NCBI GenBank assembly: GCA_015661035.1 | Contig: JACVJA010000087.1 | Span: 1-6,548 of the forward strand | Origin: Candidatus Calidifonticultor daggyaiensis | Lineage (GTDB): Bacteria > Actinomycetota > Humimicrobiia > Humimicrobiales > Humimicrobiaceae | Length of the DNA stretch: 6,548 nt | Reading direction: 5' to 3' | Shown: positions 1 through 5,895 of the stretch, in pieces | Position numbering within the stretch: the first letter of the stretch is position 1 | How the letters are laid out: every line of letters begins with the position of its first letter | Notes under the pieces: model-generated | The model's input: the letters and a program-made list of their open reading frames with translations, nothing else | The model's database searches: none | Told to the model about the DNA's origin: nothing | Program-made: the position numbers and the translations under genes

Positions 1-2
1 TT

Positions 3-770
3 GACGGAATTTGTGGACAAGTTGATGGTTCTATAATACCAGGATTTATAGGCTATGAAGCTGGTCAATCTTCTTTTGGTGATGTATTTGCTTGGTTTAA
101 AAGTATATTATTATGGCCATTTAAAGAACTCCTTAATAAAAATTCTGATTTATATAAAGATGGCTTGGAGGACAGCGGAAACAATAATTCTTTTTTGAAA
201 AACTTAATTAAAAATATTGATAAAAAAATAATTCCTTATATTGAAAAATTATGTATGGAAATTAGCACATATGAGGTCGGTTTGGTTTCGCTTGATTGGC
301 TAAATGGAAGAAGAACTCCATTTGCTGACCAAAAATTAAAAGGAGCGGTAATTGGTTTAACTCTTGGTACTAATGCTTTAAAAATATATAGAAGTTTAGC
401 TGAGAGTACTGCTTTTGGTTCAAAAGCAATAATTGATAAGTTTATGGAAAAAGGTATTAATATAAATGAAATTATAGCAATAGGCGGTATAGCAAACAAA
501 TCTCCGTTAGTAATGCAGATATTAGCAGATATTTTAGATATGCCTGTCAATGTTGTTGGCTCGCTACAAGCAGTTGCTCTTGGCGCTGCGATATTCGGCG
601 CTGTAGCAAGTGGATACTATAAGGATGTTATAACTGCTCAAAAAAATATTGCAGGTAAAATAAGCAAGACATATAAGCCTATTAAGAAAAATGTTAATGA
701 TTATCAAAGAGTTTATAAATATTATTTAGAAGCAGGAGCTAAATTAACAGATATTTTTCATAATCTTTAA
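3..770 (+). CDS. araB: L-ribulokinase, C-terminal part (5' end outside window)
   Basis: ATP-dependent kinase that makes L-ribulose-5-phosphate from L-ribulose, the second step of cytoplasmic L-arabinose breakdown. The frame is open from the left edge: 255 codons are visible, under half of the usual ~560-residue ribulokinase, so the 5' end lies outside. An internal TTG at 165 is not the real start, because conserved ribulokinase sequence precedes it. Fragment residues 2-32 hold the AraB-type GICGQVDGSIIPG and GYEAGQSSFGD motifs. Residues 98-104 read DWLNGRR, as in AraB. Residues ~119-140 (GLTLGTN...SLAESTAFG) match the second FGGY-kinase signature. GGIANKSPLVMQILAD (161-176) is the C-terminal ATP-binding motif of the ASKHA kinases, followed by QAVALGAA. 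These features point to AraB rather than xylulokinase or glycerol kinase. It is followed by araD after a 154-base gap. Seen: the motifs. Family knowledge: the reaction. Confidence 0.93.
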   Translation, partial: DGICGQVDGSIIPGFIGYEAGQSSFGDVFAWFKSILLWPFKELLNKNSDLYKDGLEDSGNNNSFLKNLIKNIDKKIIPYIEKLCMEISTYEVGLVSLDWLNGRRTPFADQKLKGAVIGLTLGTNALKIYRSLAESTAFGSKAIIDKFMEKGININEIIAIGGIANKSPLVMQILADILDMPVNVVGSLQAVALGAAIFGAVASGYYKDVITAQKNIAGKISKTYKPIKKNVNDYQRVYKYYLEAGAKLTDIFHNL

Positions 771-848
771 TGGAAAATAATGTAAACTTTAGGTTGGTAT
801 TTACGTTTTTTAAAGATTTAATTCAGCTTAAAGCTCTGAGTTTAGTAT

Positions 849-880
849 AGTGGAATTCTCTTCCATTTAATTTTTTAAAA
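849..880 (+). terminator. Possible weak intrinsic terminator or attenuator between araB and araD
   Basis: TGGAA (851-855) and TTCCA (861-865) can pair around a 5-base loop, and the stem can grow by a G-U and an A-U pair on the outside. A T-rich run, TTTAATTTTTT, follows at once (866-876). This is the layout of a rho-independent terminator, but the stem is short and poor in GC, so it would be partial at best. It could lower readthrough from araB into araD. A folding-energy calculation was not possible here. Confidence 0.3.
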
Positions 881-890
881 TTTTTTAAAA
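871..890. repeat. Two tandem copies of TTTTTTAAAA
   Basis: Positions 871-880 and 881-890 are identical T6A4 decamers, directly downstream of the possible hairpin and 35 bases before the araD start. The repeat length is close to one helical turn, so the A/T tracts are in phase. It may be only AT-rich spacer. Confidence 0.5.
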
Positions 891-924
891 ATAATAATTA
901 ATCTGTTTTTTTATTTTGGTTTAT

Positions 925-1629
925 ATGATTGGAAATAAATTAAAACAGCTTAAAGAAGAGGTATGCGAAGCAAATTTAAAGTTAATAGAACACAGTCTGG
1001 TTTTTTTTACATTTGGTAATGTTTCTGGCATTGATAAAAACAGGGAAATAGTTGCTATCAAACCAAGTGGTGTTGATTATAGTAAATTAAGGCCAGATGA
1101 TATAGTGCTTATTGATTTAGAGGGAAAGCCGGTTGGGAAAGGTTTAAAACCTTCCTCAGATACAAAAACTCATTTAGAGTTATACAAGTCTTTTGAAAAT
1201 ATTGGAGGTATTTGCCATACTCATTCAACATATGCAACTTCATTTGCACAAGCAGGCTTAGCCATCAAATGCATTGGAACGACCCATGCAGATTACTTTT
1301 TTGGTGAAATACCTTGTACAGAAGTAATTTCAGATTTTTCTATTAATCTGGATTATGAGCAGGAAACTGGCAAATTAATTATAAATACTTTTATGAGTAA
1401 AAAAATAAATTATAATCTTGTAAAAGCTTGTTTAGTTTCAAACCATGGACCATTTACATGGGGTGAAAATGCATTAGAAGCTGTAAGGAATAGTGTTATA
1501 TTAGAGCAAATTGCAAAGACTAATTTTTTCTCATATTTAATAAATCCTAATTTAAATACTTTAAAAGAAACATTAATGGAGAAGCATTTTTTTCGAAAGC
1601 ATGGAGAAAATGCCTATTATGGTCAATAA
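925..1629 (+). CDS. araD: L-ribulose-5-phosphate 4-epimerase
   Basis: Cytoplasmic metal-dependent class II aldolase-fold enzyme that epimerises L-ribulose-5-phosphate to D-xylulose-5-phosphate, the last dedicated step of arabinose breakdown. The product is 234 residues, close to E. coli AraD (231), and aligns along its whole length. Visible family motifs are GNVSGID (31-37), KPSGVDYS (46-53, phosphate/substrate loop), KPSSDTKTH (75-83), CHTH (97-100, metal ligands His98 and His100), GTTHADYFFG (118-127, catalytic Asp123), SNHGPFTWG (172-180, third metal ligand His174), and the C-terminal RKHGENAYYGQ, whose Tyr232 matches the catalytic Tyr229 of E. coli. The ATG at 925 is chosen because MIGNKLKQLKEEV lines up with the E. 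coli N terminus. An in-frame TTG at 916 would add only three residues. No Shine-Dalgarno sequence is evident before either start, which is odd beside the other genes here. Confidence 0.95.
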   Translation: MIGNKLKQLKEEVCEANLKLIEHSLVFFTFGNVSGIDKNREIVAIKPSGVDYSKLRPDDIVLIDLEGKPVGKGLKPSSDTKTHLELYKSFENIGGICHTHSTYATSFAQAGLAIKCIGTTHADYFFGEIPCTEVISDFSINLDYEQETGKLIINTFMSKKINYNLVKACLVSNHGPFTWGENALEAVRNSVILEQIAKTNFFSYLINPNLNTLKETLMEKHFFRKHGENAYYGQ

Positions 1630-1686
1630 TATATTATAGTCAGTAATTATATTTTTTTAGTTTTAAATAATAAATTTATATATTTT

Positions 1687-1693
1687 AGGGGTG
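1687..1693 (+). promoter_or_regulatory. Ribosome binding site of the URO-D-like gene
   Basis: TAGGGGTG-like sequence ending 4 bases before the ATG at 1698. It supports that start, and the 68-base gap from araD shows no convincing promoter, so co-transcription with araD is the simplest reading. Confidence 0.6.
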
Positions 1694-1697
1694 TTAA

Positions 1698-2957
1698 ATG
1701 AATTCAAGAGAGCGAATTATTTCAACATTAAATCATGAATGTCCTGATAAATTACCGGTAGATTTTGGTGCTACAGCAACATCAGGTATTCATGCAAGTA
1801 TAGTTTATAAATTAAGACAATATTTTGGCTTGGATAAACCAGATACTCCAGTAAAAGTAATTGAGCCATATCAAATGTTAGGTGAGATTAAAGATGATTT
1901 AAAAGAGGCTATTGGTATTGATACTGTTTTAGTTAATAATGGATATACTCTTTTTGGCTATAAACTAGAAAACTGGAAGTCTTGGAGATTTTGGGATTCC
2001 ACACCATTATTGGTGCCCGAAGGCTTTAATACTGAACCGGAAAAAGATGGTAGGATTTATCAATATCCTGAAGGAGATAGAAGCAGCAGGCCCTCTGCAG
2101 TTATGCCTAAAAATGGTTATTTTTTTGATAGCATTATAAGACAAGAACCAATTGATGAAAAAAAGCTAGACCCTTTATTAAATACTGAAGAGTTTCAATT
2201 AATCAGTGATAATGATTTGAGGTATATTTCTGAAAATGTTAATAATTTATATGAAAAAACTGATCTTGCTATTGTTGGAACTGTTGCATCTTCAGGTTTT
2301 GGAGATATTGCATTAGTACCCGGTCCAATGCTTAAAGATCCAAAAGGAATTAGGGATATTTCTGAGTGGTATATTTCGTTATTAACTAGGAAAGATTACC
2401 TTAAGAGAGTATTTGAGATTCAATGTGAGGTAGCCTTAGAAAGCTACAAGAAAGTTTACAATGCTGTTGGCAATAAAATAAATGTGGTCTTTGTGAGCGG
2501 AACTGATTTTGGCTCACAAGACAGGCCATTTATTTCTAAGGAGCTGTATTGTGAACTTTTTAAGCCGTTTCATTTAAAAATAAATAATTGGATTCACGAA
2601 AATACTAATTGGAAAACTTTCATTCATACTTGCGGCTCTGTTTTTGAATTAATACCTGATTTTATTGAAGCTGGATTTGATATACTAAATCCCGTTCAAA
2701 TTTCAGCTAAAGATATGAGCCCATTAGATTTAAAGAAAAAATTTGGTAAAAATATAACATTTTGGGGTGGCGGAGTTGATACTCAAAAAGTTTTGGCTTT
2801 TGGTAACCCTAATGAAGTAAAAAGTAATGTTGAAGAATTGATTAATATCTTTTTTCAAGATGGGGGATTTGTATTTAATTCTGTGCACAATATTCAAGCA
2901 AATGTCCCAATTGAAAATTTAATTGCTTTAATTGAAGTGTTAAAAAAATATAGATAA
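1698..2957 (+). CDS. Uroporphyrinogen decarboxylase superfamily (MtaA/CmuA-like) protein, function unknown
   Basis: A 419-residue cytoplasmic protein of the URO-D TIM-barrel superfamily, which includes HemE and the cobamide-dependent methyltransferases MtaA, MtbA and CmuA. The N terminus SRERIISTLNHECPDKLPVDFG (residues 3-24) is typical of the methyltransferase-like branch. The HemE signature RQAGRY is absent, so haem synthesis is unlikely. Residues 309-313 read IHTCG, the HxC pair that binds zinc in MtaA/MtbA, followed by VFELIPDFIEAGFDILNPVQ-like sequence. Further on come FWGGGVDTQ (355-363) and SVHNIQANVP (395-404), where a His (397) stands near the place of the third zinc-ligand Cys of MtaA-type enzymes. 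Position and good RBS suggest expression with araD. No corrinoid protein or reductive activator is in the window. The natural substrate is unknown. Transfer of a methyl group from, or cleavage of, a sugar derivative is a guess. Family assignment is confident, function is not. Confidence 0.85.
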   Translation: MNSRERIISTLNHECPDKLPVDFGATATSGIHASIVYKLRQYFGLDKPDTPVKVIEPYQMLGEIKDDLKEAIGIDTVLVNNGYTLFGYKLENWKSWRFWDSTPLLVPEGFNTEPEKDGRIYQYPEGDRSSRPSAVMPKNGYFFDSIIRQEPIDEKKLDPLLNTEEFQLISDNDLRYISENVNNLYEKTDLAIVGTVASSGFGDIALVPGPMLKDPKGIRDISEWYISLLTRKDYLKRVFEIQCEVALESYKKVYNAVGNKINVVFVSGTDFGSQDRPFISKELYCELFKPFHLKINNWIHENTNWKTFIHTCGSVFELIPDFIEAGFDILNPVQISAKDMSPLDLKKKFGKNITFWGGGVDTQKVLAFGNPNEVKSNVEELINIFFQDGGFVFNSVHNIQANVPIENLIALIEVLKKYR

Positions 2958-3059
2958 AAATGAAAGCCAATAAAGGCAGAATCTGTTATTAAATTTATTA
3001 TTGATAATTTTTTAAATTATTCTAATTAATTTGATTATTTAAATTATTTTAAAATAACA

Positions 3060-3079
3060 TTACATAGTGTTACATAGTC
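3060..3079. repeat. Tandem direct repeat TTACATAGTG / TTACATAGTC
   Basis: Two copies of TTACATAGT begin at 3060 and 3070, with a 10-base period that puts both on the same face of the helix. They sit 46 bases upstream of the -35 box of the araH promoter, roughly -100 to -82 from the expected start of transcription. Such placement suits an activator or a distal operator half of a repressor. The binding protein is unknown. Confidence 0.5.
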
Positions 3080-3125
3080 TATTAAAATAATCTAAACTTT
3101 AAGGAATTATTTTAAAAGAAAGGTA

Positions 3126-3154
3126 TTGACAAATTTTAGTTTGTTATGTAAAAT
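3126..3154 (+). promoter_or_regulatory. Near-consensus housekeeping (sigma-70-type) promoter for araH
   Basis: Perfect -35 box TTGACA at 3126-3131, a 17-base spacer, and -10 box TAAAAT at 3149-3154 (one mismatch to TATAAT). Transcription would start near 3161 and give a leader of about 175 bases before the araH ATG. This is the best promoter in the window and marks the transport genes as a unit separate from araBD. Inverted repeats TTAGTT/AACTAA (3136-3141 and 3159-3164) and TTGTTA/TAACAA (3141-3146 and 3162-3167) straddle the -10 box and could be an operator. Confidence 0.75.
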
Positions 3155-3211
3155 TCTTAACTAACAATATTTTAATATTAATAATATGTAGTTTGATAGG
3201 CAATATGATTT

Positions 3212-3242
3212 AAATTTTAATCTTATTATATAATTAAAATTT
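3212..3242 (+). repeat. Inverted repeat (10-bp AT stem) in the araH leader
   Basis: AAATTTTAAT (3212-3221) and ATTAAAATTT (3233-3242) are perfect reverse complements around an 11-base loop. In the predicted leader RNA this would be a weak all-A/U hairpin. No U-tract terminator or known riboswitch layout is apparent. Confidence 0.4.
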
Positions 3243-3335
3243 TTATGTAAATAAGGTTTTCAAATCCTTTCTAGAAATATGATTTTTAAGTTTTAATTAT
3301 TAAATTTCAACTTTTAATTTTTTTAAAGGTAAGTT

Positions 3336-4322
3336 ATGAGTGATATTTCAACTTACAGTAGTATAGAAAAGTACTCAAATAAGCAAAAGATTTTAAAAGT
3401 TTTAGGTAGCATTAGATTATTATTTGTTCTTATTACAATTGTTATAGTATTTACAATTCTTAATAAAAGCTATTTTAGTGTAAATAACTTATATACAATT
3501 TTAATGGCCGTTTCTGCTATCGGCTTTTCTTGTATTGGGCAATCTCTTTGTATTCTATCAGGTGGATTTGATTTATCAGTAGGTTCAACTGTTTTAGTTT
3601 CTGGTGCAACAGCTGCCTTTTTAATAAGAAATTATAATTTAAATGTTTGGGTAGCTTTTTTATTAATAATTATTCTTGGTATGATTATTGGGTTAATAAA
3701 CGGTTTACTCATAACTTTGGGAAAAGTAAACCCCTTAATTGCCACGCTTGCTGTATCCTCAATTTTAACGGGACTTGTTTTTTTCTTAACACAAGGAAAA
3801 TTTATAAATGTTAGGGATGAAAGTTTTAGATTTTTAGGCCTTTATAGGCTCTTTAATTTAAAATATTTACAAATGCCTATTATATTACTGCTTATCTTAT
3901 TTTTCATTTTCTTTTTTTTACTTAAATATTCAGTATACGGTAAATATGTTTATTCTGTTGGCGGTAACCGGATTGCAGCCAAATTTTCAGGTATAAATGT
4001 AAATTTAGTAATTGCTTCAGTTTATATTTTGAGTGGAATTTTGTCTGCAATTGGTGGGTATGTTTTTGCTTCTAGAGTTGGTGCTGCACAACCTACAATG
4101 GGAGGTAATTTTGCTTTAAATTCTATAGCTGCTGTTGTTTTAGGTGGTATTTCATTAAGTGGTGGTAGAGGTTCAATTATTGGGACCTTTTTAGGTATTT
4201 TAGTTTTACAAAGCATAAATATAGGTTTATTAGGAAAGGGGTTAGAATCTAGCTATCAGTATATTGCATCTGGTTTAATAATGCTAATAGCTATATTCTT
4301 AGATATTTTTAAGAAAGAATGA
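3336..4322 (+). CDS. araH: Sugar ABC transporter permease, AraH/RbsC family
   Basis: Integral membrane subunit (BPD_transp_2 family) that forms the channel of a ribose/arabinose/galactose-type ABC importer; it should pair with the binding protein and ATPase downstream. The protein has 328 residues, the usual size, with many hydrophobic segments (about 26-43, 55-75, 104-128, 133-151, 180-197, 222-245, 262-295, 308-323). Family motifs are GGFDLSVGS (76-84), KVNPLIATLAV (130-140), GKYVYSVGGNRIAAKFSGI (202-220, the cytoplasmic loop that meets the ATPase) and VVLGGISLSGGRGS (267-280). FDLSV and the GKFINVRDESFRFLG stretch (154-168) resemble E. coli AraH more than RbsC, which supports arabinose together with the neighbours. 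The ATG at 3336 has AAAGGT five bases upstream. It ends in TGA, so TGA is a stop codon here. The order permease, binding protein, ATPase is unusual. Confidence 0.9.
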   Translation: MSDISTYSSIEKYSNKQKILKVLGSIRLLFVLITIVIVFTILNKSYFSVNNLYTILMAVSAIGFSCIGQSLCILSGGFDLSVGSTVLVSGATAAFLIRNYNLNVWVAFLLIIILGMIIGLINGLLITLGKVNPLIATLAVSSILTGLVFFLTQGKFINVRDESFRFLGLYRLFNLKYLQMPIILLLILFFIFFFLLKYSVYGKYVYSVGGNRIAAKFSGINVNLVIASVYILSGILSAIGGYVFASRVGAAQPTMGGNFALNSIAAVVLGGISLSGGRGSIIGTFLGILVLQSINIGLLGKGLESSYQYIASGLIMLIAIFLDIFKKE

Positions 4323-4330
4323 TTTTTAAT

Positions 4331-4360
4331 TTGATAGGTTTAGCTTAATAAGTTTAGTAT
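4331..4360 (+). promoter_or_regulatory. Possible promoter for the binding-protein gene
   Basis: TTGATA (4331-4336), an 18-base spacer and TAGTAT (4355-4360) give five and four matches to the -35 and -10 consensus, starting 9 bases after the araH stop. A second candidate -10, TATAAA at 4448-4453, lacks a clear -35 box. A separate promoter would allow the extra binding protein that ABC importers usually need. The -10 overlaps a copy of the recurring AGTTTAGTAT motif. Confidence 0.35.
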
Positions 4361-4540
4361 AACTAATGTGTTTAGTAAAAATAAATTAAAATAAAATATT
4401 TAATATATAAATTATTTATGATGTTTAATTTATGTTTTTAAAACGCTTATAAAATTGTATGTTAAGAAGGGAGGTGTTTATAGAAAAGTTTCTGGCTATT
4501 TTTTAAAATTATTAATTTTATGAAAACAAACAGGGAAAGA

Positions 4541-4546
4541 AAGGAG
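4541..4546 (+). promoter_or_regulatory. Ribosome binding site of the binding-protein gene
   Basis: AAGGAG with a 12-base spacer to the ATG at 4559. The spacing is on the long side but no closer start codon in frame exists. A stronger match, AAGGGAGGTG at 4467-4476, lies 82 bases upstream of the start and has no properly spaced start codon of its own. Confidence 0.55.
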
Positions 4547-4558
4547 TAAAGTACTAAA

Positions 4559-5632
4559 ATGAAGAAAAGCCTTATAAAAATCTTACTAGTAGTTTTTTTA
4601 GTAGCAAGCTTTACAGTTGTAGCAAATATTGGCTGTAAGGCAGTTGCTACAGAACAGACAGCAGCAGAAACAACAGCAGCAGAGACTACAAGTGCTGCAC
4701 AAGAGACAACAGCTAAAGAAGCGTCTGACTTAACATTTGGCTATATATCAAAACTATTAACACATCCATGGTTTACTACAGAGTCAGCTGGTCTGGAAAA
4801 GTTCTGCAATGAAAATGGTATAAAATATATATCTGCAGATGCTAATATGGACGATGAAAAATGCTTAGAGCTGGTTGATGACCTAATCAATCAGGGAATT
4901 GATGCGTTATTTATTTGTGTTACTTCTCAAGGAATTGGTCCAGCTGTTACAGAAAAATGTGAAAAAGCTGGGATACCAGTTATGACTATTGATGATACAA
5001 TAGTTGATCATAATGGAAAGCCAGTTCCTCATGTTGGCATGCCAACCAAAGATGTTGGTATAATGGGTGGAGAGGCTCTTTCAAAACTTGCCACAGAAAG
5101 AGGATTCTTTAATGAGGGCAATGTTTATAAACTAATGAATGTTGGTTCAGCAAAACTTTCAGTTTTGATGGAAAGAACTGAAGGCTATACTGAAGCTATA
5201 ACAAAAAACACACCAATTAAAGATCCTGATGACATAATTTTTGTTGAAACAGAAGATGGAATGATGAATAATGCCCTCCCAGCTTGCAATGCTGCTGTTA
5301 GTGCTAATCCCAATGTAACTCACTGGATTGCAACTGGTATAAATGATGACTGCGCTATAGCAGCAGTTAGGGCTTTTGAGGAGTTAGGTATTGATAAAGC
5401 AAATTACTTATCATGTGGGCTTGGTGGATATGATTTAGCTTTAGAGGAACTTGCAAAAGGCAATGATAGTTTTATAACAGTTGGGTTACGTCCAGATAAT
5501 GAAGGCTATCAAGCAGGTGAATTAATGTATAAGTTCTTAACCCAAGGGATTGCTCTGCCAGAAATTACATATGTTGGCGGAACTATAGTAGGTGTTAATA
5601 ACTATAAAGAGTCACCTTTCTGGAAAGAATAA
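4559..5632 (+). CDS. araF: Sugar ABC transporter substrate-binding lipoprotein, AraF-like
   Basis: Extracytoplasmic periplasmic-binding-protein (Peripla_BP_4 type) that delivers pentose to the AraH/AraG importer. The product has 357 residues. Residues 1-25 form a signal peptide (KK, then a hydrophobic core) ending in NIGC; Cys26 is the probable lipid-anchored residue, although Asn at -3 is atypical for a lipobox. Residues ~30-55 are a Thr/Ala/Glu linker with AAETT repeats. The mature domain starts near LTFGYISK. HPWFTTE (69-75) matches PWFQTE of E. coli AraF, IDD (144-146) matches its Asp89-Asp90 pair, RTEG (206-209) retains Arg151, and GIND (260-263) retains Asn205. By my alignment, Glu14 is His69, Thr147 is Val202 and Asn232 is Gly289 here, so the exact sugar preference may differ. 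Overall likeness is to AraF more than to RbsB or MglB. A weak promoter and good RBS lie upstream. Confidence 0.88.
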   Translation: MKKSLIKILLVVFLVASFTVVANIGCKAVATEQTAAETTAAETTSAAQETTAKEASDLTFGYISKLLTHPWFTTESAGLEKFCNENGIKYISADANMDDEKCLELVDDLINQGIDALFICVTSQGIGPAVTEKCEKAGIPVMTIDDTIVDHNGKPVPHVGMPTKDVGIMGGEALSKLATERGFFNEGNVYKLMNVGSAKLSVLMERTEGYTEAITKNTPIKDPDDIIFVETEDGMMNNALPACNAAVSANPNVTHWIATGINDDCAIAAVRAFEELGIDKANYLSCGLGGYDLALEELAKGNDSFITVGLRPDNEGYQAGELMYKFLTQGIALPEITYVGGTIVGVNNYKESPFWKE

Positions 5633-5680
5633 AATTTGCTTAAAAAAAGTTACTCATTTTTTAAAATTATAAAAACTTAT

Positions 5681-5722
5681 TTTGATATTTCTGTAAAAAA
5701 GATAAAAGATTAAAATATCAAA
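5681..5722 (+). repeat. 10-bp inverted repeat downstream of araF
   Basis: TTTGATATTT (5681-5690) and AAATATCAAA (5713-5722) are perfect reverse complements separated by 22 bases. It lies 49 bases after the araF stop and may form a 3' hairpin that ends or stabilises the araF transcript. It is not a classical terminator: the stem has one G-C pair and CTTGCTTGGG follows, not a T-run. Confidence 0.4.
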
Positions 5723-5792
5723 CTTGCTTGGGATACCAATGTGCTTAGCATAGATGCAGTAAGTTTAGTATTAATAATATATATATAATATT

Positions 5793-5830
5793 AGTATATT
5801 TAGTGTAAAGTATATTTAGTGTAAAGTATA
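5793..5830. repeat. Tandem 16-base repeat, about 2.4 copies
   Basis: AGTATATTTAGTGTAA occurs at 5793-5808 and 5809-5824 without a mismatch, followed by the first six bases of a third copy (5825-5830). It lies about 95 bases before the 18-bp palindrome. It could be a replication-slippage repeat or a set of regulator sites. Confidence 0.7.
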
Positions 5831-5895
5831 AAAATATATAGCATAGGTAAAATTATAAAAATTTATAAATATTAGTATAGATTTATAAACTAACA

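Larger units (their letters stand above)
2958..3335. other. 378-base AT-rich intergenic region upstream of araH with promoter and repeats
   Basis: No open frame of note is present on either strand. The stretch holds a 13-base direct repeat (AATTATTTTAAAA at 3042-3054 and 3105-3117, 63 bases apart), the tandem TTACATAGT repeat, a strong promoter at 3126-3154, and a ~175-base leader with an AT hairpin. I see no good GC-rich terminator after the URO-D-like gene; GCC-N6-GGC around 2966-2977 is too short to count. Confidence 0.7.

Noticed and set aside
236..550. Reverse-strand open frame of 104 codons
   Set aside because: It lies wholly inside the conserved araB coding region on the other strand and its product shows no recognisable family.
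165..770. araB read as a complete 201-residue protein from TTG 165
   Set aside because: Conserved ribulokinase sequence continues upstream to the window edge without a stop, so this is an internal codon.
1698..2957. True uroporphyrinogen decarboxylase (hemE)
   Set aside because: The RQAGRY active-site motif is missing and the N terminus and HTCG motif fit the methyltransferase-like branch.
2966..2985. Terminator after the URO-D-like gene
   Set aside because: GCC/GGC gives only three pairs and no T-run follows directly.
4022..4216. Reverse-strand open frame of 64 codons
   Set aside because: Shadow of the araH gene; Pro/Lys-rich product mirrors the Gly/Leu-rich permease codons.
4520..4549. 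Nine-codon upstream frame before araF
   Set aside because: No ribosome binding site of its own; its codons are mostly the purine-rich araF RBS region. Mentioned only as context of the orphan SD.
5742..5750. TGCTTAGCA as an operator
   Set aside because: Four-base arms with a single centre base are too short to support a site without other copies.
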